Below, piece by piece: positions 23,001 through 39,682 of a DNA stretch of 46,955 nucleotides. Source of the stretch: Micractinium sp. NFX-FRZ (taxonomy: Eukaryota > Chlorophyta > Trebouxiophyceae > Chlorellales > Chlorellaceae). The position numbers and the translations under genes were made by a program. Location of the stretch: the NCBI GenBank assembly GCA_029339195.1, contig JAPTJF010000473.1:1-46955 (forward strand). The letters are read 5' to 3'. Every line of letters begins with the position of its first letter. The first letter of the stretch is position 1. The notes under the pieces were generated by a model. It searched no databases, was not told the origin of the DNA, and saw nothing but the letters and a program-made list of their open reading frames with translations.

Positions 23001-26000
23001 TTTGTAGATGCAGGCAGCAGGGAGCGGGTCACTCACCCCTTGCGGGTGAGGGACTCCACGTAGGGTGACGCATCGGCGGCGGCCTTGGTGTCGGCTGCGG
23101 CACAAAAGGAAGGGCAGGGGGCACATGTGGCAGGTTGGAGGGGCCCGGCGGTTTGCAACCCAGCTCCACACACCGACCGATCTGGCATACCGGCAGGGCA
23201 GCACAGCAACTGTTGCCTGTCCTGTCGGCAACCATGCATGCTCACAGGGCAGGACGGCAACCGTTGCGCTCCCCACCGGCAAGCCAGCCACCCACCGACC
23301 CGCCAGACAGGTAACAGATCTGCGTACATCTGCAATAGTAGCCCTGCCCACCCATTGGCGAGGCAGTATCGTCATGGCCTCCTTGCGAGCCACCTAGCCG
23401 GCAAGACAAGTGCGCCCCCCGCGCCCCCCCCAACAGGGATGACACGAGCTGTTCAGCACCCTCTTCCAGCCAGCCTTGTTCCAGGCCCTTTGTTGACAGC
23501 ACCCCACCCCACGCACCGGCCAGGTAGTAGATCTGCGTCTGCCCCTCCTTCTTGCGCGCCACGTAGTCGGCCAGCGAGGTCAGCCCCTGCTCCGCCGTGC
23601 ACGCTGAGCTGGGGAAGCGCAGCAGGGGGCCCAGCGACTTGCGGTTGTCCTGCAGCAAGGCGCCAACACAGCAGGGGAGTGGGGGGGGGGAGGGGGGTCA
23701 GGTGGAAGTGATCAGGTGGAAGTGCAGCAGCGGGTCAACGCTGGGGTTTGACCTGCCGGCCTACGAGAAGGGAGAAGGGCAAAGAGGCAAGGGGAAAAGG
23801 GCAAAACGGAGCGGTGCAGGCGGAACTGGGGGAGCACAGCAGGGGCGCCAGCGACTTTCGGATGTCCTGCACCATCATATCAGGGCTGAGGAGGGCAGCA
23901 CACGATGTGTGCGCACCGCCAGGGGCAGGGGCTTGAATGGAACCCCCCCCCCCCCCATCAGCCCTCCGACCCGCAGTGACGCCCTGTCTCTTCCCTGCAG
24001 CCCTAAAGAGCCGCAGCCCCTGCAGCCCCCGCAGCGGCGCCTCCCTCCCTCACCGCATCCTCGATGCACCCCAGCTTCACGTAGCGCCCAAACGCCTCCC
24101 AGAAGGCCTCGTAGTCCTGCAGGGTGGGGTGGGGTAGGTGAGGGGGAGAGGATGCAATGTGAGGCAGGCAGGGGGTGGAGGCAGCAGGGAGGAGTAGGTG
24201 GGGGGAGAGGATGCANNNNNNNNNNNNNNNNNNNNNNNNNNNNNNNNNNNNNNNNNNNNNNNNNNNNNNNNNNNNNNNNNNNNNNNNNNNNNNNNNNNNN
24301 NNNNNNNNNNNNNNNNNNNNNGGCAGGCAGGGGGTGGAGGCAGCAGGGAGGAGTAGGTGGGGGGAGAGGATGCAGTGTGGGGCAGGCAGGGGGTGGAGGC
24401 AGCAGGGAGGAGGAGCCAGCCTGGCCTCCACCCACCCGCCTTTTTGACCTCCCATCCACCGGAACCTTGTCGCGAGAGAATGCTTGCGCCCGTGCCACCG
24501 CCCATCCCAGCCCTCACCCCCCTCTCTGGTCCCACACACCACACTTTCCTTCCCACCTTCTTGTCCTCCCGCCCCGCGATTTCGGCAATCATGTCGAGTG
24601 AGCGCTTGATGAGCTGCTTGCGGATCAGGCGCACCACGCGGTTCTCCTGCAGGGGGGGAGGGGGGAAGGAGCCACCAAGGGGGCGAGGTCAGATAGGACA
24701 AGCAAGCATGTGCTTGCGCAATGGGCGCACCACGCGGCTCTCCTGCAGCCAGGCCCTCCGCGCTCCCCCTGTTCTGCGTGGCTGCAGCCCTCCCCTTGCC
24801 CCCCCCTCCCTCCCGCCCTTCTCAATAATAGATAAAAGCGCCACCCACCTGCAGGAGTTCGCGCGACACGTTGAGGGGCACGTCCGCCGAGTCGACCACC
24901 CCACCGCTGCCCATTCACGTCATTCCCTCCCTTCGTGCTTGCTTGCGGGCATGCGCCACCCCACACCCGCACCACACCCATGGCATGCATGCATGCAGGC
25001 CAACAGTACGCCAGCTTGCCTGCAGGATTTCGCGCGACACGTTGAGGGGCAGGTCCGCCGAGTCGACCACCCCCTTGATGAAGGTGAGGTAGCGGGGCAT
25101 CAGGTCCTCGTCAAACTCGTCTGCAGGCGGGTGGCGGGTTGCAGGATCGGTTGATTGCAACGATTAGTTGGGTATAATCCGGTGATTGAAACGACAGGTC
25201 CTCGTCAAACTCGTCTGCAGGCGGGTGGTGGGTTGCATAAATCAGTAGTTGAAGGGACTCGTTGGGTCAAAACCAGTGATTGGAACGACAGGTCCTCTTC
25301 AAACTCGTCTGCAGGCGGCGGGTTTAGTATTTCACAAATTTGCTTTGGGCTGAACCAGAATATGAAACGACTGCTCAAAAAATCATTTGCAGCCGGTTAC
25401 GTTTCAGCAGTTGGTACCAACGGTTGGAACAATGGTGCGGTCACAAGCCGGCGCCAGGATGCCCTGCCCTACCACCCCCTCCCCAGCACCTCCTTGCCCT
25501 ACACTCCTGCACACACGCATGCACTCCCCCAGCCCAGCAGCCCCCACACACCCACCAGAGACGAAGACGCGCTTCACATACAGCCGGATGCACCTTGCCC
25601 ACCCTCCACCCCCTCTAACTCGTGCAAGTTACATGCACATTACCCACCGGAGATGAAGACGCGCTTGACGTACAGCCGGATGTTGCGCGACTTGCCCACC
25701 CCCCGGTCCTGGTCAAAGGGAGCCATGCCCGGCACAAACAGCATGGCGGAGAACTGCGGGGAGGGGGGGGGACGGGGGGACGGGGGCAGAGGGGGATGTA
25801 ATATTACTTAGCGAAATCACTGAAATTGGTAACGACACTGTAGTACAAGTCCTAGTGACTTCTCAACAACAGCAAGGCAAAGCAAAACGGCGCCCCCTCC
25901 CAGCCTTCTGGTCCCCTCCTCACTCTTGTATAACCCCGCCGCTCCCCTTCCCCAGCGGCAGCGAGACAAGCACGAGGCCGGCCAAGCACCGTGGCGCATC

Positions 26001-29000
26001 AATGACGCCTTCAACCCCACCCCCACCCCAGCACACCTCGATGGTCCCCTCCACGTTGAAGTGCGACACCCCCAGAGGCTCCACAAACTCGCTGCGGCAA
26101 GGAAGGGGGGGTGGCGTGTGTGTAGGGGGGAAAGGGGGGAGTGAGTACTAGAAGAATACGTGGGGGCGGAGTGAATACGGAGAAGGATGAGTGGGATGGT
26201 GGGTGGGGCTGGCGGGGTGGACAGAGGAGCCAGCAGGGTGCCGGCGGGGCGCCAGGGCGTCCCCATAGTGGGAGCTGGCATGGCGTGCGCAGAGTGGGCC
26301 ACGTCCCATGGGCGGCCAGCGGGCGGGCGGCCACGCCGGCCCAGAGCTGCGCCTCCAGTGTTGCTGCTCTCTGTGCCTCTCCCTACTTAAGATTCTGATG
26401 CACGCCCCACCCACATTTGCCAGGCAGCATTACCCATGAACAATTGCAAAAGGAAACTCACCGGAAGGTGTTTTTGAAGAAGGCATCATACTCCTCCTTG
26501 CCCACCTCCTTGGGTGAGCGCACCCACAGCGGCTTGTTGTCATTCTGAACCTTCCACTCCTCGCTCGCCTTCCACTCGGTCTTCATGACTGCAGGGGTGG
26601 GTGGGCGGGCGTGGGTGGGTGGGTGAGGAAGAGGCGTCTGGCCAGAGCGGGAGTGAAAGCGGCGCCGGCGGCGCCCTTCCCTTGCCTTACATCCTTCCGA
26701 GCAGGCAGGGTGGCAACAGGGGATGCGGGGGGCACCGGCGCCGGCGCCCCGCCGCCGTCCCTGCGTGCACAGCCCCGCCCCGTGCCCGACTGCACGCACT
26801 GTGGCTCGATAACGATTTTCAAGCCCCAGCTTCCGCAGCAGCTGCGCTGCGCCGTCTCATGGGCTAGGCTAGCAGGCTGGGCTGGCAGTAGGCTGGCAGC
26901 GTGGTGGCGCCGCGTCCCATCCCCCGCCCCCCGCTCAGCGCCCACCTGGCGCCACCGGGTCCGCCCCCTCCTTCCCCTCCTCCACAGCCTTCTTGTCCGC
27001 CTCCTCCTGAGCGGCCTTGGTGGCCTCCTCGTCCACCACCTGCACACAAAGAGGAGCACACAAGTCTAACGGTTGGTTTTGGAACAAGTGAACCAAGTGA
27101 AAACCAAAAGGAAGTGCCTCCTCCTGAGCGCTCTTAATCGCCTCCTCGTCCACCACCTGGCCAGGCAGCCAGGGAGGGAGGTGAAGGGGCACGTCGGCAA
27201 AGGGCAGGGCGGGCAGCCGCAAGTGGAGTGTACGGGCACAAACGGCAATAGGCAGCCAGGCATGCTTGGTTGTTTTGCAGGCAGGCAGGCAGGCAGCAGA
27301 TCCTCGTGGCAAGAGGCACTTGCCCCCCCGCCCACCTGTGCACGTGGCCCTGCTGACCGCGCCCCTGGCCCCTCCAACTGCGCCACGCCCCGCCCCGCCA
27401 CCCCCAGGCCAAATCATGCCATGATGTGCTCATGCAACGTGTGCCGTGCCCTGCTCAGGCCAGGCCACGCCAGGAACCCCTGCCCGCCATGCTCTGCTCA
27501 GGCCACATCACCATCACCCCTCGCCCTACCCCCCACACACATGCGCCCGCCCACCTGCTCGGGCACCGACGAGGTGGTCCACAGCTTGATGGGGAAGGAG
27601 ATGAACTCGCTGTACTGCTTGATCAGGGACTGCGGGGGGGGAGGAGGGGGAGGAGGGGAGGGGGCAAAGGGAGCGGGAAAGGTTGAATGTAAGGCAGGCA
27701 GGGGTGGGAGAGACATAAGATAAACTTGGCGCAAGCAGAGTGGCGATGAGCACCCCGGGTTGCACCACTTCTTTTCGCAGCGCCCCTGCAATCGAATCAG
27801 CCAATCAACCAATTCACCTGCAGGCGGGTGGCGTCTGCAAACTCGGTGGCGTCGGGCTTGAGGTGCAGCGTGATGCGCGTGCCGCGGCGGATGTCGGCGG
27901 CGGGGTCCTCTCGGACTGCAGGCAAGTCAAGGAGGAGGTGGGAGGGAGGGGAGGCACGTCAGGGGGGGATGTTGGCGGCAACGGGACCCTCAGGCGGGGC
28001 GGGCAGGCGGGGCGGGAGGTGGAAAGGATTGGGGGCATTATGGGGCAAGTCAGGGGGCATGTTGGCTGCGGGACCCTCCGGGACTGTAGCTGTCGGCAGG
28101 TGGGAGAGATTAAGGGCGCGGGGATCAGGCGCGGTGCAGCTGGAGCATTGCACAGCGGGTTCACCCGCCCCCTTGCAGCAGGCCCCATTACGCCGCAACC
28201 TGCCTCGCCTCGAGCTGGTGCCCCCTTAGCAGGCTTCCGGCCCTCCCTCACATGCCCGCCTGCTCTGCCCCCCCCACATCCACACCATCTCCCATCCCCC
28301 ACTCACTGGTGTAGCTGTGCGCCCCCGCGGCCGACTCCCACTGCCACTGCTTGCCCTCCTTGTTGCTCTTGGTGGTGACGGTGACGCGGTCGGCAACCAG
28401 GAAGGCGGAGTAGAAGCCGACGCCAAACTGCAGCACGAAGAGAGTAAGGGAGAATAGGGAAGGGAGGAAGGTAAGTAGATAATGAACATGACGAAAGTAG
28501 GCTAAAAAACCCGCGTGTGGCCGGTCCTTGTTGCGGTTGGTGAAGGCGGAACAACACACGTCGCCCAAGTGCAAGAACACAGGGGCAGAAGGCCAGCCCC
28601 ACTGTGCCCACCATCAGCCTCTCACCAGCCCCTCCCCCTCGCCACCCACGCCAGCCCTCCAGTCAACCTCGCCCACCCCCTAAACCCCAGCCCGCAGTCA
28701 GGTCCCCCTGGCCACACAACACAGGCCCTCAGCCCGGTGCCCCCAGGCCCCCGCACCTGACCAATCAGGCTGGCATCGTGCTTCTCCTCTACAGCCCCAC
28801 CCTCACACACCAAAACAAGAACAAAGTGTACGACCCAAAAGAAAGCAACGCACCTGCCCAATCAGGTTGGCATCATGCTTCTCCTTCATCGCCTCCATGA
28901 ACTTGGCGGTGCCTGCAGGGGCACAGCATGAGGAGCAATGCATGTAGTGAGCGACAGCAGCAGCCGTCTTCTCGCATCCAAGAGAAGCTTGGCGTGCCTG

Positions 29001-30825
29001 CATGAGGCGCTGGCAGGGCGTGATGGTGGCAGGGGTGCTGCATTCCCAGCTACCCCTCCTGTCAACAAGAACCATCCACGCATTGGGCAGGATCACAACA
29101 ACACCGCCCTGGCTTGCCTATGAGCCCCAATCTCTCAGCCAATGTGGCGACAGTGCCCGGCGCGGACCCCAACTCCTCACACCTACCTGCCCACAACCTG
29201 TCACCCTTCCACGCCCGGTGTTCCTCATGAACACTTCACAAATTCCATGCTGCCCAATGCGTCCCCCTCATCCGCGCAGCCCTTCACCTCACCTTGCCAC
29301 GCACTCATGCACAAGAGGGAGAGAACACACAACACAGCACCCACCCGACTTGGCGATGGTGCCCAGCGTGGCCACCAGCTCATCGCGGGTCAGCCCCACC
29401 CCGGTGTCCTCAATCGTGATGGTCTGCGCCTCCTTGTCAGCCTTGATGCGGATCTCCAGGTCTGCAGAGGATGCAGTGCGTAAAATTCATGCTGGGAAGA
29501 TGGCAACGTTCTGCCTCTCCTTGTCAGCTTTGAGGCGGATCTCCAGGTCTGCGGGGGAAAGAAGGTCTGCGGGGAAAAGATGGGATGAGCGAAAGGCCAA
29601 CATTACAAGGGGCAGAGTTGGCCCCATCTCGCCTCCCACCTTTGCTTACCGTCCCCCCTCCCCACCAGCCTCCCTCCCTCCCCGCGCCACCCCCGCCCTC
29701 CCTCCCCGCCCTCCCTCCCCGCCCACACCCTCACCGGTGCCGGTCTTGTACTCGTCCGCGGCCTGAGCGTGGGGCACTGTTACTGGCCAGCCCATCCTGA
29801 ATCCCCTCCCACAATCGTACAGCAAAGGAATTACAACGCAACCCACCGGTGCCGGTCTTGTACTCGTCGGCGTTCTGCACCGCCATGAGTCGGACCTTAT
29901 CCAGCGCGTCGCTGGCGTTGGAGACCAGCTCGCGCAAAAAGACGTCGCGGTTGGAGTAGAGGGAGTTGACGATCAGGTCCATCAGGCGGTCCACCTGCAG
30001 CAATTGAGATTAAACAAGGATGCAATTGATTTGACTCTGACTTCACAGCATTGCATTATGAGTTGCCGGGGTGGTACAAAAGAGGGAGGGAAGAGGGGAA
30101 TGGTGTGGGGCTCTGGGCAGCTCTTGGGCGGACAGCAGCAGCAGAGGGAGGCCGGCGGGCCAGGACAGATGGTGGTGCAAGCTGGGAGCACAGGGGCATT
30201 GGATCAGGAGTGCAGGGAGGGAAATATAGTGCTGCAGATGCATGCTGGGGCGGCGGCATGGCGCTGGCCGCCACTTGTGCGTGCAATGGTGCCAGGGAAC
30301 GACAAAGGGGAGAAGCTTCCGGGGAGGAGGGGGGCGGCGGTTGTGCGCCCGCACGAGGCGGCCTGCAGGGCGGCGCCAGCCCAGCCCAGCCCGTCAAACA
30401 ACAGCACCTACCTCAGCCTGATACTGGAACGTCTCAGCATCGGTGGTGGCCGCAGCAGCGCAGAGGGTGCGGCGCGCCTGTCGCGTGGCCGCCTGGCGCA
30501 GCAGCGGGGCGGCGGCGGCGGTGGGGACCGCGCTGCTGCCGTGCCGTGCGGCGCTGCTGCTCAGTGCGCGCGCAGCTGCGGTCTTGGAGCTGCTGGCGGG
30601 ACGCGCAGAGGCGCTGGCCTGCAGGCAGCGACAGGCCATGCACACCACCTCAGCACACCACCTCAGCTGAGCCATTCCCACACACACAGCGGCAGAGCGG
30701 GGCCGGCACCGCGGCATCGAGTACAAGATGACACCCGGCATATAAATCCACCGCCTGTCACTCACTGCGCAGCGGGCCGTGGAGGCGGAGCGGAGCACGA
30801 GACCGGCCACCATTTTCCTCAGCAT
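20051..30825 (-). CDS. Organellar HSP90 chaperone (TRAP1/HSP90C type)
   Basis: Twenty-four exons: 30825-30766, 30618-30412, 29994-29847, 29461-29345, 28912-28854, 28427-28307, 27915-27818, 27629-27555, 27039-26946, 26588-26462, 26091-26037, 25753-25648, 25120-25020, 24646-24557, 24116-24054, 23649-23517, 23094-23037, 22647-22590, 22330-22270, 21905-21838, 21548-21429, 21214-21102, 20652-20603, 20202-20051. They total 2334 nt, 777 aa. Order: targeting leader (1 to about 85); GHKL ATPase domain with [14 protein letters not shown] (E111, N115), DTGVG (D157) and FGVGFYSAF; charged linker about 296-326; middle domain with LYVKRVFIS and NVSREILQ (R452); C-terminal dimerisation domain ending VEPEVL. 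There is no cytosolic MEEVD or ER KDEL tail, as expected for an organelle form. The leader [19 protein letters not shown] looks mitochondrial, but plastid targeting is not excluded. Intron 13 uses a GC donor, and intron 15's neighbour at 24117-24556 contains the assembly gap. No clear heat-shock element was seen upstream. Confidence 0.94.
20867..20903 (-). repeat. Echo of the exon 22 3' edge (HSP90)
   Basis: Very close copy of 21096-21135 (GKVELES codons plus GTGAGG donor), downstream in intron 22. It is a potential cryptic donor. Confidence 0.7.
22125..22168 (-). repeat. Echo of the exon 19 3' edge (HSP90)
   Basis: Repeats 22264-22307 (DLQLDES codons and the GTGGGT donor) in intron 19, with small indels. 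Confidence 0.7.
22196..22260. repeat. Short tandem repeat of a CAATGACAGTACA-like word
   Basis: About four to five imperfect 12-14 bp units within intron 19 of the HSP90 gene. Confidence 0.7.
24163..24410. repeat. Minisatellite, 59-bp unit, interrupted by an assembly gap
   Basis: Units begin at 24163, 24322 and 24381 (GGCAGGCAGGGGGTGGAGGC). The last two are exactly 59 bp apart. The array lies in the HSP90 intron between exons 14 and 15. Further units are probably hidden in the gap. Confidence 0.85.
24216..24321. other. Assembly gap (106 N)
   Basis: A run of N inside the 59-bp minisatellite. The distance between the flanking unit starts (159 bp) is not a multiple of 59, so the gap length is likely an estimate. 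No coding exon appears to be lost, since exons 14 and 15 join in phase. Confidence 0.98.
24848..24902 (-). repeat. Echo of the exon 13 3' edge with a canonical GT donor (HSP90)
   Basis: Repeats 25019-25074 (codons for [18 protein letters not shown]) with DV and EL substitutions. The copy is followed by GTGGGT, while the true exon is followed by GCAAGC. Confidence 0.75.
25196..25318 (-). repeat. Two echoes of the exon 13 start (HSP90)
   Basis: The block CAGGTCCTCGTCAAACTCGT followed by CTGCAGGCGG recurs at about 25196-25228 and 25290-25318, upstream of the true exon start at 25120. Both keep the CAG acceptor. The spacer also repeats, giving a tandem array with a period of roughly 90-100 bp. 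Confidence 0.75.
25550..25600 (-). repeat. Echo of the exon 12 3' edge (HSP90)
   Basis: Repeats 25643-25695 (LYVKRVFIS codons and the GTGGGT donor region) in intron 12 with a few substitutions. Confidence 0.7.
27119..27162 (-). repeat. Echo of the exon 9 start with in-frame acceptor (HSP90)
   Basis: Copies 27001-27042 ([14 protein letters not shown] becomes [14 protein letters not shown]). Its acceptor CCAG precedes 27156, exactly 117 nt upstream of the exon start at 27039, and the frame between them has no stop. Confidence 0.75.
28755..28792 (-). repeat. Echo of the exon 5 3' edge (HSP90)
   Basis: Repeats 28851-28890 ([10 protein letters not shown] becomes [10 protein letters not shown]), including a GTGCGG donor, in intron 5. 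Confidence 0.75.
29518..29560 (-). repeat. Echo of the exon 4 start (HSP90)
   Basis: Repeats 29428-29466 ([11 protein letters not shown] region with TGCAG acceptor) in intron 3. A further fragment of the acceptor follows at about 29568-29578. Confidence 0.65.
29731..29770 (-). repeat. Echo of the exon 3 3' edge (HSP90)
   Basis: Repeats 29841-29880 (NADEYKTGT becomes AADEYKTGT) with a GTGAGG donor. As a cassette exon it would shift the frame, so it is treated as a decoy. Confidence 0.75.
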
Positions 30826-31570
30826 GCACACGCTGGAAATGACAAGGCAATGTTAGATCGAGCAAGAGGGCGTGGCGGGGAGGAGGAGCGCGGGAGGACT
30901 CCAGAGCGGCGCGCCAGCGTGGCGGCGGCGCGCTCTCTGGAAAGCGGCGACCCGGCGGCAGCAGGCACAACAGGAGCACACAAGGGAGCGCACAGGGGAG
31001 ACCCTTCCTGCCCGCTGCCCTCGAGCCTTGGCACTCAATCTTCAGATGTTGCACTCCTCCTGCATGCACTGGCACTGGTGGCAATGTCACGGTAAGTGCA
31101 GGCGAGGCGGTCACTTCCTGCGCTGCATGCAACTGACCAGTTGCGTCTGATCGCAGTTTGTTACAAAAACGGGAGCGCACCCAAAAGGCCCCGGGGAGGG
31201 AACTGCGAAAACCCAGGCGGGTTGCATTGAGAGCAGGCAGGCAGGCACCCTGCCTGCGCAGCGACAGCAGGGCCCAGCGGGCAAAGCGGGAGTAGCAAGC
31301 GGGTCTGGAGGAGGAGGAGCGGCGGGAGCGAGTTGACAGCAGCAAGAGCAGGAACGAGGGAGGAATGAAAAATGTATAGGGCGGGGGGTGGTGGGGGAGG
31401 TCAAACTTCAGTGGGGGACGTGGCAGGCGGGAGGTGGCTGGCCGGCCCACAGGCGGGGCAGACGGGGCAGTTTGTGAAAACCAGCGGGCCGTGGGGGGCC
31501 AGCGCCACTCAAGGGACCAGCATCTTCTCCTCCACCGGTCCTGCTTCTTTTAAGTTAAGACAGAGCAGCT
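30826..31570. other. Intergenic between SQD1 and the HSP90 gene
   Basis: Both genes are on the minus strand. It contains the SQD1 3' UTR (right side) and the HSP90 promoter and leader (left side). Purine-rich tracts occur at 31300-31440. No heat-shock-element array or TATA box was recognised. Confidence 0.5.
31161..31165 (-). terminator. Candidate polyadenylation signal TGTAA for SQD1
   Basis: TTACA on the plus strand, about 406 bases past the SQD1 stop and 336 bases before the HSP90 start codon. The motif is the standard chlorophyte signal. Confidence 0.45.
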
Positions 31571-38368
<6,798 letters not shown>

Positions 38369-39682
38369 GTTGCTTGCTGGTGCAAGGGAAATCGTCAGAA
38401 AGATGATCGCGCCGCGTGCCAATTTGAAGTCTGCTGCTGCAGGCAGGGCTAAGGCATCAACAGTAGCAAGAAATGTTGCTGCCTTTCGATGCCAAAGCAT
38501 GCTCAGCAGATGAGGCGCGCGTGGCTGTAGCAACATGACAAAAATGTGTTCAGTAAAGTATAGTGGCTCGTGCTCGTGCCATCCCACACGCAGAGCGCTC
38601 CCCGCTCACATTAGCGACCTGCTCTTTCACAGCTCGCTCAGGGCTGTTGCCCTGCACCCTTGACCTCAACCAGTCACAAGCGCATGCCGGGTGATGCCTC
38701 AGTGCGAACGTGAAGGCAGGGGCGCCGCCCCGCGTGTGCTGGGACTGCGCGCAGGGTTCAGTCGGACCGCCCCGTCTGCCCAACACCGCTGGTGTCCTGC
38801 CGTTTGCCGCAGACCATCTCCCATGCCAACCGCCAAGCGCACTTCAACACAGCACCGTCTGGTTCCTGGCAAGCAACCGAAAACAAGAGCAGCACCCCTC
38901 ATCGATGCCCGCCCTGCCTTTGAACTGGGCAGCACCCCTTTCCGTTTGGCAGCCAGTTCCGTGTGGCCGCCGGTTCAAACATGTGCATCACCCCACTTTG
39001 CTGGGCACCGCTGCAGTCCACCCTGCCCAGGCAGCGGTGCTTTCAGGGTGGGGCTGGAGTGGAGCAGATTGGGTTGGAATGGATCACCCATCACCACGTC
39101 ACGGCACCCTTGCCCAGCGGCAGCGCCTGCAGCTTGATTGCACACAGAAGGGAAGGGGTGTGAGGGCAGCTGGGCAGGATGGAGGGAGACTACAAATTTG
39201 ATGATCTTGACGGTTAGAGAGAGACGGCGCATCCGCTGCCGCAGCAACATGATCCTCCTGGGAGGCTCCTTTGCCGTTGGCCCCGCAAGCGGGGAGGGTG
39301 CATGAACAGACGGATGCGGATGGAGGCGGATGCATTCCCACACGTGGCAACGTTACTGGAGCGCCCTTTCGGTGGATTGAATACAGCAAGCTGCATGCCG
39401 TGATCAGGTCTTCGGCTTGTGGCCACATGCCTGGGCCACGGGAGCGGGGACTGCAGCAGTGCTGGGCCCGCACGCCATGCCCGGCCCGCCTGCTGCCTCC
39501 AGCTCATGTGTCTCAAGTGCCCCGTTTCGCGATCCCATCGCCAGCCATCGGCCTCTATACAGTCACGTGGTGAGCAAAGGGAGTGCAAGGAGCGCTCAGG
39601 CCGCGTTCACTTGGCGCTTACAAGTGTTTGGGCGCCGCATCGCCACAGGCGCCTGCCTCACCGTGCATTCAGCTCCGCTTCG
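38369..39682. promoter_or_regulatory. Shared upstream region of SQD1 and the alpha/beta hydrolase gene
   Basis: About 1.3 kb between divergent starts, with no recognisable coding exon. On the hydrolase side a CTATAC word (39554-39559) is closely followed by a CACGTG box at 39564-39569. This is a plausible but unproven promoter element about 115 bases before the first candidate ATG. An upstream non-coding exon of the hydrolase cannot be excluded. Confidence 0.4.

Noticed and set aside
30741..30747. TATAAAT word on the plus strand
   Set aside because: It lies inside HSP90 intron 1 with no plus-strand gene downstream, so it is read as chance.
30004..31095. 363-codon open frame on the plus strand
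   Set aside because: It is antisense to HSP90 exons 1 and 2 and their flanks, with no recognisable domain and biased composition.
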